DNA from: an uncultured Pelagibacteraceae bacterium
Lineage (GTDB): Bacteria > Pseudomonadota > Alphaproteobacteria > Pelagibacterales > Pelagibacteraceae
Assembly (NCBI GenBank): GCA_902604175.1
Contig: CACKXR010000006.1
Span: 1-52,666, forward strand
DNA length: 52,666 bases
Reading direction: 5' to 3'
This document shows positions 35,934 through 44,122 of the stretch, piece by piece; the first letter of the stretch is position 1; each line of letters starts with the position of its first letter. The notes beneath the pieces are model-generated. The model was not told where the DNA came from and ran no database searches. It was given only the letters and a program-made list of their open reading frames with translations. The position numbers were made by a program, and so were the translations under genes.

Positions 35934-36164
35934 ATGGCTACAGTATCAAACTGGGTAGATCATCTAAATAAACCTGCAGAAGAGGTTGCTGGATCGGTTT
36001 ATCCTGGAGCAGGATCTAGTGAATTTATACTAGTCCTATTGTTAATTGCTGTATGGATTGGATGGAGTGTCATCACAGATAAATCTGAGAGGGAAGAACT
36101 TGATAGATTATCTAGAAAAAGACACGGCGCAAACGATCATAAAAGCAATATTACCGATTGGTAA
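35934..36164 (+). CDS. single-helix membrane protein after amt, 76 aa
   Basis: Not recognised. It has a short soluble N-terminus (MATVSNWVDHLNKPAEEVAG), one transmembrane helix (EFILVLLLIAVWIGWSVI, about 30-47) and a charged C-terminus ending NITDW. It starts 11 bases after amt and has a near-perfect Shine-Dalgarno (AAAGGAG), while most genes here have weak ones, so it is probably made in quantity. A strong terminator follows its stop codon. Position suggests a partner or regulator of the Amt channel, but no known Amt partner looks like this. Confidence 0.75.
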   Translation: MATVSNWVDHLNKPAEEVAGSVYPGAGSSEFILVLLLIAVWIGWSVITDKSEREELDRLSRKRHGANDHKSNITDW

Positions 36165-36178
36165 TTAAAAGAAAATTT

Positions 36179-36209
36179 GGGCGCTACTTGAATGTAGCGC
36201 CCTTTTTTT
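36179..36209 (+). terminator. strong intrinsic terminator of the amt transcript
   Basis: GGGCGCTAC (36179-36187) and GTAGCGCCC (36194-36202) form a perfect 9-bp GC-rich stem around a 6-base TTGAAT loop, followed by seven T (36203-36209). It starts 14 bases after the stop of the 76-residue gene. It is one of only two GC-rich terminators I found in the window and cleanly separates the amt unit from the downstream GmaS-like unit. Confidence 0.93.
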
Positions 36210-36223
36210 ATAATCTTATTATA

Positions 36224-36376
36224 ATGAGTGAAGATAAAAACGAAGAGCTAAGACCAACGAAAATGAGAGGGGTTGCTTTTCCAAAAGCAAAGTATGGTGT
36301 AATTCTAGCAATTATCTTAATAGTTGTTGTAAATTTTATTTTATATAAGGAAACTATCTTTTCATTTTTTAAATAA
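36224..36376 (+). CDS. small membrane protein, 50 aa
   Basis: A 50-residue protein with a charged N-terminus (MSEDKNEELRPTKMRGVAFP) and one transmembrane helix near its C-terminal end (GVILAIILIVVVNFILY). The open frame extends upstream to 36158, but that stretch runs through the amt terminator hairpin, so I take the ATG at 36224. It lies between the terminator and the GmaS-like gene, 17 bases before the latter, and is probably its transcript partner. Function unknown. Confidence 0.6.
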   Translation: MSEDKNEELRPTKMRGVAFPKAKYGVILAIILIVVVNFILYKETIFSFFK

Positions 36377-36393
36377 TTGTGATAGCCTAGGTA

Positions 36394-37719
36394 ATGGCTA
36401 AAAACTTATTCAAATTAGCAAAGCAAAAAAAAATAAAATATTTCTTAATAAGCTTTGTTGATCTTTTTGGCGTACTAAGATCAAAACTAGTTCCAGCGCA
36501 TGCTATTAAAGAAATGCAGACTGCAGGAGCAGGATTTGCTGGTTTTGCAGCTTGGCTAGATATGTCTCCCGCAGATAGCGATATGTTTGGCATTCCAGAT
36601 CCAGACAGTCTTATTCAATTACCTTGGAATAAAGAGGTGGGATGGCTTGCATCAGACTTATGGATGAATGGTAAACCTGTAGAAGCCTCTCCAAGGGTAA
36701 TGTTAAAGAATCAAATTAATAAATTAAAAAAACAAAATTTAACAATGAAATCAGGTGTAGAGTGTGAATACTTTTTAATTTCACCTGATGGAAATTCTAT
36801 AGCTGATGTAAGAGATACTCAATCTAAACCTTGTTATGACCAATCAGCGTTAATGAGGAGATATGATTTAATTAAAGAAATTTGTGATTGCATGATTGAG
36901 ATGGGATGGGGTCCTTATCAAAATGATCATGAAGACGCTAATGGACAATTTGAAATGAATTGGGACTATGATGATTGTCTAAAAACAGCTGATAGACACA
37001 CATTTTTTAAGTATATGGTAAAAACCATAGCTGAAAAACATGGTTTGAGAGCAACCTTTATGCCTAAACCATTTGAAAACCTCACAGGTAATGGCTGTCA
37101 TGCCCACGTATCAATTTGGGATGGAAAGAAAAATAAATTTTTAGATAAATCCGACAAGTTTGGACTTAGTAAAATGGCATATAATTTTTTAGGTGGAGTA
37201 ATTAAAAACGCCACATCCCTATCTGCTTTCTTTAATCCAACAATTAATAGCTATAGAAGAATTAATGCACCTCCAACAAAATCTGGTGCATCATGGTCAC
37301 CGAGCAGCGTATCTTATACAGGCAATAACAGAACACATATGATAAGAATTCCAGATCCTGGTAGATTTGAACTAAGATTGATGGATGGATCTACGAATCC
37401 ATATTTATTACAAGCAAGTGTATTAGCTGCTGGGTTATATGGATTAAAAAATAAAATTGATCCAGGAGAGCCTCTTACTTGTAATATGTATACAGATTAT
37501 AGAAAATATCCTAATTTACCTAAATTACCAAATGAACTTCAAGACTCGCTAGAATTTTTAAAAAATAATAAGGAAATGAATGAAGCTTTTGGAAAAGAAA
37601 CGATTAGTAGTTACATAAAACTTAGAAAATCTGAAATTAATGAATTTGATAATAAAGAAAACTTTGATAAGTCCAAACCTGTAACGCAATGGGAAAGACA
37701 AAATACTTTAGACTGTTAA
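36394..37719 (+). CDS. gmaS: gamma-glutamylmethylamide synthetase-like (GmaS), 441 aa
   Basis: Glutamine-synthetase-fold enzyme that in the GmaS group joins methylamine to glutamate with ATP. The stretch TAGAGFAGFAAWLDMSPAD near 43-61 and NDHEDANGQFEMNWDYDDCL near 171-190 match what I recall of GmaS proteins, as do FMPKPFENLTGNGCHAHVSI near 224 and the length near 440. The metal and ATP blocks are complete (SGVECEYFLI; INSYRRIN; NRTHMIRIPDPGRFELR). It differs clearly from the 489-residue synthetase upstream. GmaS versus another type III glutamine synthetase is my judgement from motifs. Confidence 0.7.
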   Translation: MAKNLFKLAKQKKIKYFLISFVDLFGVLRSKLVPAHAIKEMQTAGAGFAGFAAWLDMSPADSDMFGIPDPDSLIQLPWNKEVGWLASDLWMNGKPVEASPRVMLKNQINKLKKQNLTMKSGVECEYFLISPDGNSIADVRDTQSKPCYDQSALMRRYDLIKEICDCMIEMGWGPYQNDHEDANGQFEMNWDYDDCLKTADRHTFFKYMVKTIAEKHGLRATFMPKPFENLTGNGCHAHVSIWDGKKNKFLDKSDKFGLSKMAYNFLGGVIKNATSLSAFFNPTINSYRRINAPPTKSGASWSPSSVSYTGNNRTHMIRIPDPGRFELRLMDGSTNPYLLQASVLAAGLYGLKNKIDPGEPLTCNMYTDYRKYPNLPKLPNELQDSLEFLKNNKEMNEAFGKETISSYIKLRKSEINEFDNKENFDKSKPVTQWERQNTLDC

Positions 37720-37720
37720 A

Positions 37721-38854
37721 GTGAAGAGTTTAAAAAGTAGTAAAAACTGGAAGCTAACAAAATTTTTAAAAAATAATAATTTCAGTTTTAAAAGAAATTA
37801 TGTTTTAAGATTTATCCCTTCTTTTTTATTAACAAATGCTTTTAAATCAATTTCTAGATGGAAAAATTATAAGGCTACACCCTTAATTAAACTTGATAAA
37901 TTACAAAAAAATTTAAAAGTTAATAATGTTTTTTATAAAGATGAGTCCAAAAGATTTCATTTAAAATCCTTTAAAGCGTTAGGAGGAGCGTATGCGGTTG
38001 AAAGAATATCTAAAGAAAAAAAAAATATAATTGTTTCCTCAGCGACTGCTGGAAACCATGGAAGATCTGTTGCATGGGGCGCAAAAAGATTAGGTTTAAA
38101 ATGTAAAATTTTTGTTAGTCAATACGTAAGTGATTCAAGAGTTAATGAAATTAAAAAATTTGGAGCCGAAGTTATAAGAGTTAAAGGAGATTACGAAAAC
38201 TCACTTAATGAGTGTAAAAAATTATCGAAAAAAAATAATTGGAAAATTGTGCAAGATGTTGCAACAAGAGACTACAAATTAATCCCTCAACTTACAATGG
38301 CGGGATATTCCATGATGATAAGAGAAATATCTAATCAAACCGATCAATATATAACCCATATTTTTTTACAAGCCGGTGTCGGAGGCATGGCTGCTGGTGT
38401 TGTAGCTGGTGTTGCAAAATATTTTAAAAGAATTCCAAAAATTATAATTGTTGAGCCTGATAGAGCTGATTGTGTACTTCAGAGCGTTAAAATAAATAGA
38501 ATTAAAAAAATTAGGATTAAAAAACAAAGTATCATGGGAGGTATGTCATGTAATGAAATGTCATATATTCCATGGCAAATATTAAAAAAAGCAAGCAATT
38601 ATTGTGTATCTGTAAGTGATCGGAATGTTGCCGAAACTGTAGCTATGCTTAAAGACAAGAAGCTCAGCAAGAATTCAATAATTGGTGGAGAGTGCTCTAC
38701 ACCTGGAATTATAAGCCTAATTGGTGTTTGTAATAATTATGAGACTAAAAAACTCATTGAACTAAACGAAAAATCTAATGTTTTAGTAATAGGATGCGAA
38801 GGTAATGCAGATGTTAAACTTTACAAACAACTGCTATCTAAAGGAAGAAAATAA
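37721..38854 (+). CDS. diaminopropionate ammonia-lyase-like PLP enzyme, 377 aa
   Basis: Fold-type II PLP enzyme. Lys85 in KSFKALGGAYAV is the expected Schiff-base lysine, and VFYKDESKRFHLKSFKALGG is the pattern of diaminopropionate ammonia-lyase (DpaL/YgeX) rather than threonine dehydratase. The glycine loop QAGVGGMAAGVVAGV near 217-231 is present. Where DpaL has Thr-Asp-Gly-Asn-His this protein has TAGNH with Ala110, so a catalytic Asp seems lost and the substrate may differ. It starts with a GTG one base after the GmaS-like gene ends, so it is coupled to it. Function in amine or amino-acid catabolism is inferred. Confidence 0.72.
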   Translation: MKSLKSSKNWKLTKFLKNNNFSFKRNYVLRFIPSFLLTNAFKSISRWKNYKATPLIKLDKLQKNLKVNNVFYKDESKRFHLKSFKALGGAYAVERISKEKKNIIVSSATAGNHGRSVAWGAKRLGLKCKIFVSQYVSDSRVNEIKKFGAEVIRVKGDYENSLNECKKLSKKNNWKIVQDVATRDYKLIPQLTMAGYSMMIREISNQTDQYITHIFLQAGVGGMAAGVVAGVAKYFKRIPKIIIVEPDRADCVLQSVKINRIKKIRIKKQSIMGGMSCNEMSYIPWQILKKASNYCVSVSDRNVAETVAMLKDKKLSKNSIIGGECSTPGIISLIGVCNNYETKKLIELNEKSNVLVIGCEGNADVKLYKQLLSKGRK

Positions 38855-38861
38855 TATTCAA

Positions 38862-40280
38862 ATGAAAAAAATTGCGATATTTTGGATTAGGGAAGATTTT
38901 AGAATTGAAAATAATCCAGCACTTTCTTTTGCTAGTCAAAATCATGATAATGTTATTGGATTATTTATTTATAACAAAGTTGATTTTGATAAAAAAAGAG
39001 AAGCACAAAAATGGTGGCTTTATAAATCTCTAGAACAATTTAAATCAGAATTATCTAAATATAAAATAAATCTTCAAATATTAGAGGGTGATGAGCTAGA
39101 TGTGTTATCAAAGATAAAAAAAAAAGACGACATTTCAGTTTATTGGAATAAAATATACGAACCAGATGTAATTGCTAAAGGTAAAAAAATTAGAGATGCT
39201 TTTTTAAAAAATGAAGTTCAGTTTAAATATTTTAAAGGAAATATTTTAAACGAATTTCAAGAAGTAACTAAAAACGATGGAACACCCTTTAAAGTATTTA
39301 GTCCATTTTGGAGAAATGCTGAACAAAAATATTTAAGCTTACCTCCAAGTAAAAATTATATTGTAAGAAAAAAGACAAAGTCAATCATAGTTTTCAAGAA
39401 TTGTATTGAGCCAAAAGATATTTTGCCTAAAAAGAATTGGTATAAAAAATTTGAAGAATATTGGAAAGTTTCAGAAAGTGATTCAAAAAAAGTTCTTAAT
39501 ACTTTAATTGAAAAAAAGATTAAAGATTATGGAACAGCTAGAGATTATCCATCGGTTGAAGGCACATCAAAATTGTCTCCCTATATTAAACATGGTCAAA
39601 TTCATGTAAGCACTATTTGGGAAAGGTGTAATGAAGTTAGATCTAAAGGAATTGGCTACAGAAAATATATCAATGAATTAGGTTGGCGTGAGTTTTCACA
39701 TAGTTTAATTAATTTTTTTCCAGAATTTTTAAAAGGTAATTATAGAAAAGAATTTGATCGATTTCCTTGGGTAAAAAACGAAAAGTTTCTAAAAGCATGG
39801 AAATCAGGAATGACAGGCTATCCTATTGTAGATGCTGGAATGAGAGAGTTATACGAAACTGGATGGATGCATAACAGAATTAGAATGGTAGTTGGTTCTT
39901 TTTTGGTTAAGCATTTAAGAATTAATTGGACTGAGGGTGAAAAACATTTCAGAAATTGTTTATTAGATTTTAATAAAGCAAATAACGTAGCTCAATGGCA
40001 ATGGGTTGCTGGTTGTGGAGCTGATGCTGCACCTTACTTTAGAATATTTAATCCAATTTTGCAGGGAGAAAAATTTGATAAAGAAGGTTTGTATGTGAAG
40101 AAATGGGTTCCAGAATTAAATAAAGTGCCTAATAAATTCATCCATAAACCTTGGGAAATGGAACACAAATATCAAGAAGCAATAAAGACTATAATAGGAA
40201 AAGATTATCCTAAACCTATTGTAATACACGAAAAAGCAAGAGCTGCTGCTCTAGAGGCTTTTCAATCACTAAAGAAATAA
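38862..40280 (+). CDS. phrB: deoxyribodipyrimidine photolyase
   Basis: Light-driven repair enzyme for cyclobutane pyrimidine dimers, class I type. N-terminal Rossmann-like antenna domain (IAIFWIREDFRIENNPAL) and C-terminal FAD domain with GWREFSHSLINFFPEF, GMTGYPIVDAGMREL, TGWMHNRIRMVVGSFLVKH, and WQWVAGCGADAAPYFRIFNP near 380. At 472 residues it is full length. I start at the ATG at 38862; an in-frame ATG 57 bases earlier lies inside the preceding gene and adds residues relatives lack. A photolyase fits a surface-ocean organism. Confidence 0.93.
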   Translation: MKKIAIFWIREDFRIENNPALSFASQNHDNVIGLFIYNKVDFDKKREAQKWWLYKSLEQFKSELSKYKINLQILEGDELDVLSKIKKKDDISVYWNKIYEPDVIAKGKKIRDAFLKNEVQFKYFKGNILNEFQEVTKNDGTPFKVFSPFWRNAEQKYLSLPPSKNYIVRKKTKSIIVFKNCIEPKDILPKKNWYKKFEEYWKVSESDSKKVLNTLIEKKIKDYGTARDYPSVEGTSKLSPYIKHGQIHVSTIWERCNEVRSKGIGYRKYINELGWREFSHSLINFFPEFLKGNYRKEFDRFPWVKNEKFLKAWKSGMTGYPIVDAGMRELYETGWMHNRIRMVVGSFLVKHLRINWTEGEKHFRNCLLDFNKANNVAQWQWVAGCGADAAPYFRIFNPILQGEKFDKEGLYVKKWVPELNKVPNKFIHKPWEMEHKYQEAIKTIIGKDYPKPIVIHEKARAAALEAFQSLKK

Positions 40281-40285
40281 ATGCT

Positions 40286-40705
40286 CTATTCACCAATAAA
40301 ATGGTGAATAATTGTTCTATTTTGTGGCTCTAAACGATGTTCAAATAAATATAAACCCTGCCAAGTTCCAAGCAATAATTCAGTATCTTTAATACTAAGA
40401 GAAATTTGATTATTTGTTAATGCAGATTTTATATGAGCAGGCATATCATCTCTACCTTCGGTAGTATGAACATACAATTTTTTGTCCATAGGTACCAGTT
40501 TATCAAAATAATTTATTAAATCTGTTTGAACATCTGGATCAGCATTTTCTTGAACAATTAAGGATGCACTAGTATGTTGAATACTTAAATTAAGCATCCC
40601 ATTTTTAAGCTTATTTTTTTTAATCCAATGAATTGTCTGATCTGTGAATTCATACAACCTTTGGCCAGCAGTACTTATTTTAAGATTAAAGAACTCTTGC
40701 TTCAT
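40286..40705 (-). CDS. yjbQ: YjbQ family protein (UPF0047)
   Basis: Small single-domain protein of 139 residues with the family pattern: LNLSIQHTSASLIVQENADP near 39-58, MPAHIKSALTNNQISLSI near 89-106, and LGTWQGLYLFEHR near 112-124. Members are often called secondary thiamine-phosphate synthase enzymes because some replace thiE under forced conditions; the native role is unclear. It shares one base with zapE and is the last gene of the long minus-strand run. It lies 5 bases from the convergent photolyase stop. Confidence 0.9.
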   Translation of the reverse strand: MKQEFFNLKISTAGQRLYEFTDQTIHWIKKNKLKNGMLNLSIQHTSASLIVQENADPDVQTDLINYFDKLVPMDKKLYVHTTEGRDDMPAHIKSALTNNQISLSIKDTELLLGTWQGLYLFEHRLEPQNRTIIHHFIGE

Positions 40706-41757
40706 TAATTCTTTTCCACAGATGTTAATTCATATAATCGACTGATAGTTCGTTTAAATGGATTTTGTAATAATCTTGATGAAGTAAATTGATCTATGTT
40801 TTGCTCAGCAGTAACTGCTAAAGGGATATTTTTGTCATATATGACATCTATTAGAGTTATAAATCGCTGTTGTTGATTAGAATTAATATCATTAAATTGT
40901 GGAATATTATCAAGAGTAACAAATTTGCAATTTTTAATTATCTCTAAATAATCTTCAGCACCGAGGTTTCTATTACATAGATCATCAAAATTAAATCTGG
41001 CTACTCCTTCATAAAAATGTTCTATTTTAAAATCTCTTCCCTTTACGTCAATTATTTTTGATAAATGATTTTTATCTTTTGTGATAGTTCTAAAAAATTT
41101 ATTTATTTTAAAATTAGTCTCTTGATTGAGAGGGTAAAAATATCTTTGTTTCTGATTTTCATTTGATTTTCTATAGTCGTCTTCTATTTTGAGTTCAAGT
41201 TCAGCAGAATGTTTCTCCATAATTTTTATAAAAGGTTTAAACTGATCTCTTTGAAGTCCGTCTTTATAAAGTTCAGAAATTTTCGTATTAGACGTTAAAA
41301 TAATTTTAATATTTTCTTTAAATATTTGCTCAAATAATTTTCCTAAAATCATCGCATCAACAATGTTAGTTACTTGAAACTCATCGAAATAAATTAATTT
41401 AGTTTTAGATTTTAAATCTTTTACAAATTGATTGATTATATTTTCCTCATTATTTTCCTTTCTTTCATGTGCAAAATCATGAAAGCTCAGCATAAACTCA
41501 TTAAAGTGCTGTCTTAATTTTTTTTCTTCCACTAAATCAAAAAAAAAATTTAAAATCATTGTTTTTCCAACACCAACACCTCCATGTAAATAAAAAGCTA
41601 GTCTTGAATTATTTTTTAAAAAAAATTTATTTAAAATTGATTTGTTAAAATTTAATTTATAATAACTTTTTAATTCTTCAATAACAGTTAATTGATAAGA
41701 ATTAATTTCTAAATTATTTTTTTTACAAAAATTTTTAAAAAGATTTTCTAAATTCAT
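40705..41757 (-). CDS. zapE: AFG1-family ATPase (ZapE)
   Basis: P-loop ATPase of the AFG1/ZapE family, linked in Escherichia coli to cell division and in mitochondria to protein quality control. Walker A is YLHGGVGVGKTMIL near 57-70, Walker B LIYFDEFQVTNIVDAMILG near 120-138, and the sensor block LTSNTKISELYKDGLQRDQF near 153 is typical. The C-terminal FTSSRLLQNPFKRTISRLYE is also family-like. The length of 350 is normal. It overlaps the cupin gene by four bases upstream and shares one base with yjbQ downstream. Confidence 0.9.
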   Translation of the reverse strand: MNLENLFKNFCKKNNLEINSYQLTVIEELKSYYKLNFNKSILNKFFLKNNSRLAFYLHGGVGVGKTMILNFFFDLVEEKKLRQHFNEFMLSFHDFAHERKENNEENIINQFVKDLKSKTKLIYFDEFQVTNIVDAMILGKLFEQIFKENIKIILTSNTKISELYKDGLQRDQFKPFIKIMEKHSAELELKIEDDYRKSNENQKQRYFYPLNQETNFKINKFFRTITKDKNHLSKIIDVKGRDFKIEHFYEGVARFNFDDLCNRNLGAEDYLEIIKNCKFVTLDNIPQFNDINSNQQQRFITLIDVIYDKNIPLAVTAEQNIDQFTSSRLLQNPFKRTISRLYELTSVEKN

Positions 41758-42182
41758 TTTTTTGTTTTAAAATCAATACCATACTCTGATCTTGGTCCTT
41801 TTCTTAATCCAAATGGACCTGAAATAAATATAGTTAACGGTCTTGTTCCTGGCTTAAGATCCACTCTATGCAAATTATTTGCTGATCTAAAACCAATATA
41901 ACCAGGCGGTCTCCAGAATTTTCCTGTGCTCAATGTTTCCCAATAACCATCTCTTAAAACTATTGTTATATAGGGAAAAGTATGATTATGTACACCATCA
42001 CCGTGATCATCAGCTAGCATCTCATGGATTAAGATATTGAATGGAAACCACTTTGGTCGATGTCTCATTAGAACATAATAACGATTCATCCATGGCTTTG
42101 CCTCATGGAATTTAGGATGCGAGGGTCCTCTATCTAATACAACTTTTTTTCTTCCGATCTTATCTAACAATTTTAAGATCAT
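41754..42182 (-). CDS. cupin-like metal-binding protein, 142 aa
   Basis: Short protein with a cupin-like ligand pattern: HNHTFPYITIVLRDGYWE near 64-81 (His-x-His and Glu) and a later His in NNLHRVDLKPG near 102. This is the layout of a 3-His/1-Glu mononuclear metal site. No signal peptide. The fold guess is from motif only; I know of no assigned function for this group. It lies between bamB (2 bases upstream) and zapE (4-base overlap). In many proteobacteria bamB is followed by der instead; here der is not adjacent. Confidence 0.65.
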   Translation of the reverse strand: MILKLLDKIGRKKVVLDRGPSHPKFHEAKPWMNRYYVLMRHRPKWFPFNILIHEMLADDHGDGVHNHTFPYITIVLRDGYWETLSTGKFWRPPGYIGFRSANNLHRVDLKPGTRPLTIFISGPFGLRKGPRSEYGIDFKTKK

Positions 42183-42184
42183 AT

Positions 42185-43483
42185 TTAATTATATTGAATG
42201 ATAGATCCACTTCTGACTAAATATAAATTATTATTAAATATTAATGGCTTCGATACAAGATTTGAGGAAACTTTTTCTATTTTGAGAATACTGCCGTTTT
42301 GTAAATCTTTGACAATTAATTTGCCATCTGAATTCGTTAAATACAAATTCTTATTCCCTATAGCAAATCCTATTGGATAAATATTTTTTCGTTTTTTTAG
42401 TTTATAATTTTTAAAAAGGTCTGTAACTCTAATTATGTTTCCCTTATTCTTTTCTATTACATACAAGTAACCTTCATCGGAGACAGTAAATATTAAATTT
42501 CCAATTATCACAGGCGTAATATTGGAGTTAATATCACTTATCCAATTGGTGGTACCAGTTTTAATATCAATTGAATAAAATTCATATTTATTATTTGAAA
42601 AAAAAATAGAACTACCGTCTGATACAAGTTTTGAAGTTTTGAAATTATAAGTTTCATTTACAATACTGCTACTTTGTGTAGGTAATTGCCAAATAATCAA
42701 TCCACTTTCAGCATCAGCTGCAGTTATGTCTCCAATTGAATTGCTGAAAACTATCATATCACCAATTATAACTAATGAATATTTAGAATTTGGAATTGTA
42801 AAGGAATCCTCTGTTGGTAAGTTCCAACATTCTGATCCATCCTTTATTTTATAACATCTAAGGATATTTTTATAGTCGATAACAAAAAATTTATTTTTAT
42901 ATTTTTTTATTTCTGAATTAAAAGGATAAGTATTATTTTTAGACCAGTTGAGATCACCGTTATTAGCATTGATTGAGTAGTATTTTGCTATGCTGTCACT
43001 TACTAAAATACTGTCTTCATAAAAAATGAAATCTAATTTAGGATGTAATTTTTTTTCTGCTTTCGAATAATGGTTTTTTTTCCATAAAATTTTTTGATTT
43101 TCATCGTATCTTATAATTGAACCTTTTTTATCAAAAAATACGATATCATTCTCTATAAAAAGAGGCTTAAAATTAATTTGATTTAAGTCCTCTAATCTTG
43201 AAAATTTGTAACTTCCTATTTTTTTTAACTCTCCTTTATAACTCTGTGAACCAAAATCATTTCGATTGTTGATATATTGTAAATTTGTTTTAATCCCTGA
43301 AAGATCTAAGTTTAAATTTTGATTAAATTCTACAACAACAGACTTTTTTTCCTCAAAAACTTTTTTAATATTTGGTTCAGCTAAAAGTTCTTTATCTTTA
43401 TCTTTCCATATTCTTGAGTTTTCGTTAAATGAGCAATTATTAAAGAAAAAAAAAGCAATTAGTAAAATAATTAATCTATTCAC
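42185..43483 (-). CDS. bamB: outer-membrane assembly lipoprotein BamB-like
   Basis: Lipoprotein with a signal ending at FFNNC (Cys near 16), followed by PQQ-like beta-propeller repeats: NQKILWKKNHYS, NGDLNWSKNN, DGSECWNLPTE, SGLIIWQLPTQSS, TGTTNWISDI and KGNIIRVTDL are successive blades with the usual Trp after a Gly/Asp turn. BamB helps the BAM complex insert outer-membrane barrels from the periplasmic side. At 432 residues it is a little longer than enterobacterial BamB. It overlaps the upstream YfgM-like gene by eight bases, the same partner order as yfgM-bamB elsewhere. Confidence 0.85.
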   Translation of the reverse strand: MNRLIILLIAFFFFNNCSFNENSRIWKDKDKELLAEPNIKKVFEEKKSVVVEFNQNLNLDLSGIKTNLQYINNRNDFGSQSYKGELKKIGSYKFSRLEDLNQINFKPLFIENDIVFFDKKGSIIRYDENQKILWKKNHYSKAEKKLHPKLDFIFYEDSILVSDSIAKYYSINANNGDLNWSKNNTYPFNSEIKKYKNKFFVIDYKNILRCYKIKDGSECWNLPTEDSFTIPNSKYSLVIIGDMIVFSNSIGDITAADAESGLIIWQLPTQSSSIVNETYNFKTSKLVSDGSSIFFSNNKYEFYSIDIKTGTTNWISDINSNITPVIIGNLIFTVSDEGYLYVIEKNKGNIIRVTDLFKNYKLKKRKNIYPIGFAIGNKNLYLTNSDGKLIVKDLQNGSILKIEKVSSNLVSKPLIFNNNLYLVRSGSIIQYN

Positions 43484-44120
43484 TCAAATCTCTTTTCAAT
43501 CTTTTCTCTGCTTCTAACCTTATATCTGGATTGGGGTTTTCTATACTAATTATTTGATTGAAAAACTCTTTAGCCTTCTGATTTTGCTCTTTCGCATAAA
43601 AATACTCTGCCAATAAATATAAAGCATGAGATTTCCAGACACTTTGGGAGTTTATTAGTGGATTTAAAGTGCTTAATAGATCTGCCTCTGCATATTGATC
43701 CGCATTATATAGAGCTTTTTTGTATATTATTAAATTTTTTATCTCCTTCTCTAAAGATGTTTGATTTATCAAAATATCAAAGAAACTATTTATCTGACTC
43801 TGATCTGAAATAAGTTTATTATCAATGATGAAATAAAGTGACAATGGGGAATAAGTTGGATCTTTTTCGTTAATGATCTCAATTAACTTGTTGATAACTT
43901 TATCTTTGGAATTTTCTGAATATTCAATAGTTGCTAAATTGAAATCATCCGAAATTTTTTTTTTTTTACTTATTTTGTATTTATCGAAACTATAAGAGCT
44001 AATAATTATAATTAATATTAATGCTATAGATGAAATTATTTTATTCCTATTATTAACAATAAAATTCTTTATTTTATCATTTCTATTATTAGAATTTATA
44101 ATTGATATTTCTTCATCCAT
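43476..44120 (-). CDS. YfgM-like membrane protein with TPR-like repeats, 214 aa
   Basis: An N-terminal cytoplasmic segment of about 30 residues precedes one transmembrane helix (IISSIALILIIIISSYSF, about 33-50), followed by a helical periplasmic domain. The C-terminal part (about 165-210), with SHALYLLAEYFYAKEQNQKA and KEFFNQIISIENPNPDIRLE, reads as TPR-like helices. This matches YfgM/DUF2659-type proteins, which sit beside bamB and have been tied to SecYEG and periplasmic folding in Escherichia coli. It starts 2 bases after acnA. Confidence 0.7.
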   Translation of the reverse strand: MDEEISIINSNNRNDKIKNFIVNNRNKIISSIALILIIIISSYSFDKYKISKKKKISDDFNLATIEYSENSKDKVINKLIEIINEKDPTYSPLSLYFIIDNKLISDQSQINSFFDILINQTSLEKEIKNLIIYKKALYNADQYAEADLLSTLNPLINSQSVWKSHALYLLAEYFYAKEQNQKAKEFFNQIISIENPNPDIRLEAEKRLKRDLSE

Positions 44121-44122
44121 AT

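Noticed and set aside
36158-36223. Upstream start for the 50-residue membrane protein
   Set aside because: The added codons run through the amt terminator hairpin and T-run.
38805-38861. Upstream ATG for the photolyase
   Set aside because: Would overlap the preceding PLP gene by 50 bases and adds a non-family N-terminus.
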